This document shows, piece after piece, positions 58,143 to 64,000 of a stretch of DNA of 64,000 bases. The stretch is from Mesostigma viride (taxonomy: Eukaryota; Streptophyta; Mesostigmatophyceae; Mesostigmatales; Mesostigmataceae): contig RPFO01000131.1 of the NCBI GenBank assembly GCA_009746045.1, forward strand, positions 1,902,671-1,966,670, given 5' to 3'. The position numbers were made by a program, and so were the translations under genes. Position 1 is the first letter of the stretch, and every line of letters starts with the position of its first letter. The notes beneath the pieces were generated by a model. The model worked only from the letters and a program-made list of their open reading frames with translations. It was not told the DNA's origin and did not search any database.

Positions 58143-61100
58143 ATGACCGCCCTGCTGACCAGCACCGTGCTGGCCGGCGAGCCCACGCTGCATCGGGTAA
58201 TACACCGTGCGGCACGCGAGGCTCCGGCGGTGGGTGTCACACCAGGTGTGGCAGCCTTTTCCTTGTTCCACGACGATGCGGCTAGGGCGCCGCATCTTGA
58301 GGCACATGCGGTAGCTGTGGGTGATCCCGCGGATACGCACCCCTGGGCTATTGGCGAACACCTTTCTGATGCGCAGCGCTCAGCCATGCTAAAGTGGCTA
58401 GGCACTGCAAGGGGGGCCTTCGCTTTCACAAGTGATGAACTGGGGTGTTTCAATGGTGGGACCATGCGTGTTCCATTGGACACTGACACTCCTTTGTTCC
58501 GACGCCAGCATCGCCTGAGTCAGGCCGAGTTGGATTTTGTAGCCGAGCAATGCAAGGAGTTAGAGGATGCCGGTATCATCAGGCAATCTTCCTCCAGCTA
58601 TGCTGCTGCCGTTGTCGTTGCGCCCAAGAAGGACGCTATCACCGGGGCATGGACGGGTATGCGCATGGCCACCGATCTGCGGTTGCTGAATGCACACACA
58701 CCCGTGGACCGTTACCCCATGCCACGTGTGGATGATGTCCTGGATAAGATATCTCCTCATGTGAAGTTTGTGTCCTCGCTGGACCTGCGTAGCGGCTTTC
58801 ATCAGATCGCAGTTGCGCCGGAGGATCAGCGGAAGCTTGCATTCTGGGGGGCGGCAATTTGTATGAGTGGGTGCGCATGCCCTTTGGGCACCGCAACGCT
58901 AGTGCTGTTTTCCAACGAGCTATGGACAAAGTGCTTGCAGGTCTTCCTTTCGCCGCTTGTTACATTGATGATGTAATCGTCTTTAGCGCGACATTTGAGG
59001 AGCACCTGGCGCACTTGGAGCAGGTTCGCTTGGCTCTCGAGGAGCATAATATGCGGCTGCACCCTGAGAAGTGCAAGTTCGCCCAGCGGACCCTCTCATT
59101 CCTTGGTCATCAGATTGTGCCGGGTGGCCGGACGCCTGATGCCGCCAAGGTCGAATCCATTGCGCAGGCCGCCGTACCCACGGATGTCTCAGGGGTGCGG
59201 GCGTATTTGGGTTTGGCTGGCTATTACCGAGGTTACATTGAGAACTTCAGCAGCAAGGTGAAGCCCTTGACCGAGTTACTCAAGAAGGGGTGCGTGTGGG
59301 CGTGGGGTCCCGCACAGCAACGCGCCATCGAGACAATCAAGCAGGAGCTCACGTCGGCACCGATTCTGCGCGCCCCTGACTATGCTTTGCCATTTGTGTT
59401 ATATACCGACTGGTCCAAGGTAGGACTGGGTGCGGTCTTGGCGCAAAAGGATGGTGATGGGCGCGAGCACGTTATTGCTTATGCTAGTCGCAGCAACAAC
59501 CCAGCGGAGAGCCGGTATTCTTCCTATGAGGGGGAGGCACTGGCTGTGGTGTGGGCCATCAAGCACTTTCGCCCGTATTTATTTGGGCGCGTGTTTACTC
59601 TGGTGACAGACCACCAGCCGCTTCAGTGGCTAATGACCAACACCAACCTGACGGGTAAGCTCGCCCGATGGGCCATGATTATCCAGGAGTACCACATGAC
59701 CATTGTGCATCGGGCCGGCAAGGACCATGTCAACGCCGATGTGCTATCCCGATACGCCATGCCTACCACTGTTGACCACACTGGAGCCCGGGCCATGGGT
59801 GCCGAGGGCTCGTCTGGTTCTGTGGTCTTTGTGAACGCTGCTGGGTATGCGGCCGACGATGAGGAGGAGGCGTGGTGGCGCAGTGTCGAGTACTCTGTGG
59901 CGGACTTCGGCATCAGCGACGACCCGGTGCGGCCGTCGCCATTCACGCCATCCAAAGCTGTGTGCGCTATGGAAGAGGGTAGGTCTCTGTCCTTTGACAT
60001 TGATCCTTCTCTGCAGCAGCTGATCGCTGTGCAGGCTCTCTTAGCGCGTAGCTCTCTTGCTGATTGCTACACCGCTGATATCTGGCTAGATGGTCGAGTT
60101 TTGGAGCAAGTGCAGGGTGCTGTCTTGACTCCTACTCCAGTCGATTGGACTCCTGCTCAGAAGGCGACGGAGTTGAACAGGGTGCAGCACAGGGCTGCAA
60201 CCTATGGTTGGGAAGATGGGGTTTTGTACAAGCTGTTGGGCAAGCGTAGGGTGGTCGTCCCACCGCCTGACAAGCGCGTTGCTATAGTGCAGGCGTACCA
60301 CGAGCGGTATGGTCACTTGGGTGGCAATCGCACGCTCAGCCTCGTACGGACCAGCTATTGGTGGAATAACATGCGACACACGGTGGCCCAGGTAGTGGCC
60401 AGCTGTGTCCCGTGTGCTCGAACCAAGGCTAACTTTAGCGCAGATCATGGTGCCAAGGAGCTGATGTCGCTTCCCATCAAGGGCTTGTTTTATCGCTGGC
60501 ACGTCGATCTGTGCGGGCCGTTTCAGGAGAGCCCTGACGGCAACCTCTATGTCATGGTATGCGTGGAGAGCTTTAGCAAATGGGTTGAGTTGATCCCCAT
60601 TGCTGACAAGCATGCCGCTACCACAGCGAAGCATTTTGCGGACATCATAACCAGGTTTGGGGCTCCCGCGGAGGTAGTCACGGACCAGGGTGGTGAGTTC
60701 AGGGGTGAGTTCCAGGAGTTGCTGGATGGATGTCTTATTGATCACCGTCGCACTTCTCGGGAGCATCCTCAGGCCAATGGTTTGGCTGAGAGATTGGTGC
60801 AGACCGTCAAGCAGGCGCTGCGCAAGTGGAGCCTGCAGGTGCCGGAGTCGGCCAGGTGGGATCGCGAGTTGGCATGGATTGCCATGGGTTATCGCATGTC
60901 TCCCCAGGAGTCTCTCGCTACCTTCTCCCCGTATTTCCTTCTGTTCGGGCGTAATCCTCTTTTGCCTACGGAGGCACAGGTTGCGCACCCCGAACCCATG
61001 GCCTTCGACAACGCTCAGCAATTTTTGGTTGAGGTGCTGGCCAGGGCAGAGACTTTTAAGAAGGTCATGCCCATCGCGATGAACAACTTGTTCATTGCTC

Positions 61101-61612
61101 AGCACAGGGACTCCCTGCGTTACGCTCAGCGCCGGGGGGGCGCATACATGGCTCGCCAGCTGCGGTTTAGGCCAGGGCAGTATGTTTTCCTGCGCACTCA
61201 GCTGAAGCACACTTTGGATGTGGAGGCGGGGCCCACCATTTTGCGCATTGTGGCTATCAAACCATCGGGAGTGGCAATTTTGGAGGGCGCCGACGGGAGC
61301 CGTACGACTGACAACCTCAGCAATCTCAGTCCCTGCTCGCTGCCCAATTTGGTCCACGACCTCCAACCGCACACGTCTCGCCGAGTCAAGGACGCCCAGT
61401 GTCAGGTTTGTCACCGGGTCGATCAGGCGGAGTCCATGTTATTGTGTGATCAGTGTAACTGTGGTTGGCACATGCAGTGCTTGCAGCCAGTGGTCACCAG
61501 CATTCCGGAGGGGGATTGGTTTTGTCCAGTGTGCACCGCTGCGCAGTTTACCTCCCGCAGCTTGACTGCGGTCACCGCTGCCCTTGTCTTGGTACGATCG
61601 CTGTCTTCGTGA
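58143..61612 (+). CDS. Pol: RT, RNase H, integrase, PHD finger; one frame shift
   Basis: The frame opens at about 58,125 (ATG 58143 is the first). RT motifs: AGIIRQSSSSYAAAVVVAPK, RMATDLRLLNAHTPVDRYPM, FVSSLDLRSGFHQIAV. At 58,845, in GGGGGGCGG, the frame shifts; it continues LYEWVRMPFGHRNASAVFQR and catalytic CYIDDVIVFS. RNase H: VLYTDWSKVGLGAVLAQKDG ... TDHQPLQWL. Integrase: HHCC finger (HERYGHLGG ... SCVPCARTK), then Asp, Asp, Glu in WHVDLCGPF, VVTDQGGEF and HPQANGLAERLVQTVKQAL. A GPY/F-like module follows (GPTILRIVAIKPSGVAILEG). Last, about 61,400-61,545, is a C4HC3 PHD finger (CQVCHRVDQ, MLLCDQCNCGWHMQCLQP, IPEGDWFCPVC), in the place where chromoviruses carry a chromodomain. Apart from one shift at a homopolymer, all catalytic residues are present, so this may be a young copy. 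Confidence 0.9.
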
Positions 61613-61630
61613 TGGGGCCGGTCGCCAGCG

Positions 61631-61640
61631 AGGGGGGGAA
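61631..61640 (+). promoter_or_regulatory. candidate polypurine tract
   Basis: AGGGGGGGAA, 19 bp after the pol stop. It is followed by TCATGGGACAGG, compatible with a TG-starting 3' LTR. Confidence 0.5.
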
Positions 61641-61642
61641 TC

Positions 61643-62680
61643 ATGGGACAGGTCCTCGCCCACCCCACAGGGCATGCAGTTAAGGCAGGCACGTCAGCTC
61701 AGCTCATTTGGGTTTTACCAAATTAAGCTGAGTGGCCAGCCGCCATGGTGGCGCCGGAGATTGTGGCACGCAGACGCGACAACCAAGCTTACTACATCGG
61801 CACCGGGACACAGCTCCGTTGTTTTGGCAGACAAGATACATGGTTCTTGCTGAGTCTACAGTGTTTTAAATGTTGCACATGTCGAAGAGCTGCGTGCCCT
61901 TACATTTTCCCTTTAATCTGATAAGATATAATCAGCACGCATCCGAAATCTAAACAATATGTGCCTCTCTATATGGCTTAGCCATTTGCCTTGGTCCGCC
62001 TGTTGCCCTGTTTATGTTATTTGCCTTGTGTTGCAGGTGTACATGGCCGACGTGAAGGATGGACCAATCGATCACATATACAAACACGTTTTGCATGTAT
62101 ATATGACATCTCACTTTCTTGTCGAGGTCGCTTAGTGTGCACCATTGTATTGATCATCGGACATGGCATGAGATGAAAATGCTTTCTGCCTTTATCGGCT
62201 TATCGCGCATGTTAAGTAGCACTGCGGGCCATTACATGTGGCCGCTTTATACGAGAAATTGTATTGGCCAGTGATGACCAAGTAGGTCAGGGCGTGAGAA
62301 GCCCTGGTCTAAAGGTTAATAGCTCGGGAGTAATTGGTTTTGTGGGCGCCTTGGTGCATTGTTTGACTTCGACATATATGAGGCTGCGCCCTAGGAATTC
62401 GCATGGCAGAAACGTGGGCTTGATGTAGTCGTCCACATGTACATACATACTCCCTTGCTGGGTGGTAAAACCACAAGGGAGACAGACCGTTGCGCTTCAG
62501 ATCTGCATTGTAAGCTCATGTGGTGGGTTTCATACACCAGGGCTTTAGAAATGAGTTGTTGTAGCGTAATTTATTCACTTATTATTATTACACTGACACA
62601 GGCATTTATGAAGTTATAACTCAGCTGGTGGCCTGTGTCAAGGGTGACCACCTTGCGCGTATGTGGGCCCGAATCGGCAA
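61643..62680. other. expected 3' LTR region, then spacer; no gene recognised
   Basis: Downstream of the polypurine tract. No copy of this sequence was seen upstream of the element. Contains no supportable coding region. Confidence 0.4.
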
Positions 62681-62684
62681 CGAA

Positions 62685-64000
62685 AATGGCTGACGGCGGT
62701 ATGGCTGACGGCGGAGTTCAGATCTTTTGCATCTGAGCCCCAAATTCGGTCAGACCACTCGCATTCGATGCGCTTTTTTGAGACGCACCCGCCAGTATAA
62801 TCGGTTACGGCTGAAACGCAGTATCGCGGAAGTTATCACGTGACAGGCAGCTATGACGACCTCTAAAGCAAAACGGGGTTTGGAAAAGGAGCTTACCGGC
62901 TCCCAGCCCAACCCGCTCGCCATCGTTCTTGCCCAGCCGCCTGGGCTCGCCAACCCACCGCCAGCAGCCCCATCGCCCAGCGCCTCGCCTGAGCCCAAGA
63001 AACCCTGCCACGCTCGCAACTGGAGCAAGTTCCTCCCCGGCGACCGACGCTTCGGCTGGACCGTGTGGCAAGAATTGTCGCCGCAGGAATGCATTGAGGT
63101 TCTCCAGTTCCTCGAACAGGAGCGGAAGCTCTTCGTGCCCAAGGGGGGGGCGGCTATCGACTACAATGGAGACATGTCCTGGCTCTATGCTTTGGACGAA
63201 GTACAACAACGCCTTATTATCTTGACCAGCCAATTCCAGAGCCACCTCTCCGACCTCACCCGCACGCTCCGCACCCCAGCCCCCGCACAGCCGGCAGCCC
63301 CATCGGCTTCCTCCCTCTGCAAGGATGACCTCCGCGCAGTGCTGGAGGAGCACGTGACCTGGCCGCTGGCCGAGCAGCTGACATCGCTGAACACCACGCT
63401 CAACAAGGTCGAGGCCCGGGTCTCCAACGTGGAAACCAAGGTCGTCCACAAGCTCCAACCCCAGTTCACGGCTCTACACACCGCGGAGCAGGCTTCGGAA
63501 AAGCATGCTACACTTGTCTCTCGCCTTAACCAGGTGGAGGGAAAGTGTGGCGTGCTCCTGAAGAAGCTTGAGGCCATCACCGCCCACACCGAGGCCCTGG
63601 CCACACAGGTCCCCAAGATAGCGGAGCAGACGGCCACCATTGCATCCCAGCCACCCCGGCAGGATGCTGGCGACCTCCCGCCGCTCTCCTACGCGGACCT
63701 GCTGCGGTCAGCGACCGCCTCCACCACCGACGCCATCGCCACAAAGCTCCAGGAGCTGGAGAACCACCGCCAGGCCCAGCAACGGGAGGTCACCGACCGC
63801 GCTCGCCGCGAGTGCCGAGTGGTGCTACGTCGCTTCCCCCAGAAGCCAGGTGAGACGTCAACCTCTCTTGCTGACGAGCTCAAGAACCAGCTTCTTACCC
63901 TCATGGGCCTGGTAGGTGAGGTAGCACTGAGCGGGTGCCACCGCCTTCCCCACTCACGGGACAAGGCGGCTCCCCCACCAGTCCTCCTCACCTTCCCCTC
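62685..64000 (+). mobile_element. LINE entering the window edge (5' UTR and ORF1)
   Basis: The 5' UTR shares ATGGCTGACGGCGGAG, GACGCAC..., TATAAT and AAACGCA landmarks with the ORF1-only element at 26,351. It continues beyond 64,000; the exact 5' end is not fixed. Confidence 0.75.
62853..64000 (+). CDS. LINE ORF1 protein, partial (runs off the window)
   Basis: ATG 62853 (MTTSKAKRGLEKELTGSQPN) opens a frame with no stop to the window end, 382 codons. Order: Pro/Ala-rich N-terminus; a compact segment (GDRRFGWTVWQELSPQECIE, LFVPKGGAAIDYNGDMSWLY); helical stretches that look like coiled coil (LEEHVTWPLAEQLTSLNTTL, KVEARVSNVETKVVHKLQ); then ADLLRSATASTTDAIATKL, RECRVVLRRFPQKPGETSTS and APPPVLLTF. 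The last part matches the ORF1 at 26,504 (GETSTSLL, PVLLTF). By family it is an RNA-binding chaperone that coats LINE RNA. ORF2 would follow outside the window. No break is visible. Confidence 0.85.
   Translation, partial: MTTSKAKRGLEKELTGSQPNPLAIVLAQPPGLANPPPAAPSPSASPEPKKPCHARNWSKFLPGDRRFGWTVWQELSPQECIEVLQFLEQERKLFVPKGGAAIDYNGDMSWLYALDEVQQRLIILTSQFQSHLSDLTRTLRTPAPAQPAAPSASSLCKDDLRAVLEEHVTWPLAEQLTSLNTTLNKVEARVSNVETKVVHKLQPQFTALHTAEQASEKHATLVSRLNQVEGKCGVLLKKLEAITAHTEALATQVPKIAEQTATIASQPPRQDAGDLPPLSYADLLRSATASTTDAIATKLQELENHRQAQQREVTDRARRECRVVLRRFPQKPGETSTSLADELKNQLLTLMGLVGEVALSGCHRLPHSRDKAAPPPVLLTFP

Larger units (their letters stand above)
53434..61642 (+). mobile_element. Ty3/gypsy retrotransposon carrying a DNA methyltransferase and a PHD finger
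   Basis: Internal region of an LTR retrotransposon, order gag, zinc knuckle, protease, C5 DNA methyltransferase, RT, RNase H, integrase, PHD. RT before RNase H before integrase defines Ty3/gypsy order. A polypurine tract, AGGGGGGGAA, lies at 61,631-61,640, and the 3' LTR would be expected to begin at about 61,644 with TGGGACAGG. Neither LTR was confirmed, so the outer limits are unknown. Confidence 0.85.

Noticed and set aside
60086-61414. A 442-codon minus-strand gene
   Set aside because: Antisense shadow of integrase coding sequence with no domain of its own.

Overview
The window is eukaryotic nuclear DNA, most likely from an alga or another protist with a repeat-rich genome. One clear host gene was found: SEC61G, the gamma subunit of the Sec61 translocon, in two exons at 5,160-5,511. 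Other signs of a eukaryote are GT-AG introns, LINEs with APE endonuclease, a Ty3/gypsy element, hAT and CACTA-type transposons, and long micro- and minisatellites. I cannot name the species. Nearly everything else is nested mobile DNA.

Main result: a 26.9-kb terminal-inverted-repeat (TIR) element at 8,861-35,761. It has perfect 25-bp TIRs and a 4-bp target duplication (ACCC), and it sits inside one copy of a LINE. The LINE's 5' half (35,766-37,479) and 3' half (7,291-8,860) rejoin in frame when the insert and one ACCC are removed. The LINE has its own 10-bp target duplication and landed in a short repeat for which an unoccupied relative lies at 3,930-4,106. The giant element carries a minus-strand gene of at least 12 exons (9,156-20,132), a plus-strand DDE-type transposase-like gene (about 30.7-34.3 kb) and a small plus-strand gene (34,851-35,323). 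It has itself been invaded by a 1.65-kb hAT derivative with an 8-bp duplication inside an exon, and by an ORF1-only LINE with a 12-bp duplication. A family of about 20-22-nt hairpin repeats is scattered through its introns and spacers, and I did not see it outside the element.

Layout: 1-5.1 kb is mostly non-coding with microsatellites; 5.1-5.5 kb SEC61G; 6.2-7.3 kb SINE-like repeats; 7.3-37.5 kb the LINE with the giant element inside; 37.7-40.6 kb a LINE 3' scrap, a GC-rich minisatellite and a (GGGT)n tract; 41.4-44.9 kb a broken CACTA/Plavaka-type transposase gene; 46.2-49.0 kb two tentative spliced genes; 49.3-51.9 kb a 53-bp minisatellite; 53.4-61.6 kb a Ty3/gypsy retrotransposon; 62.7 kb to the end a LINE entering with its ORF1.

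The second notable element is the Ty3/gypsy retrotransposon. Its first ORF joins gag, zinc knuckle and aspartic protease to a complete-looking C5-cytosine DNA methyltransferase. Its pol carries reverse transcriptase, RNase H, integrase and a C-terminal PHD finger. Such an element could in principle methylate DNA and read chromatin marks. Many coding frames here are broken by single-base shifts, several at homopolymers, so some breaks may be sequencing or assembly errors rather than decay.
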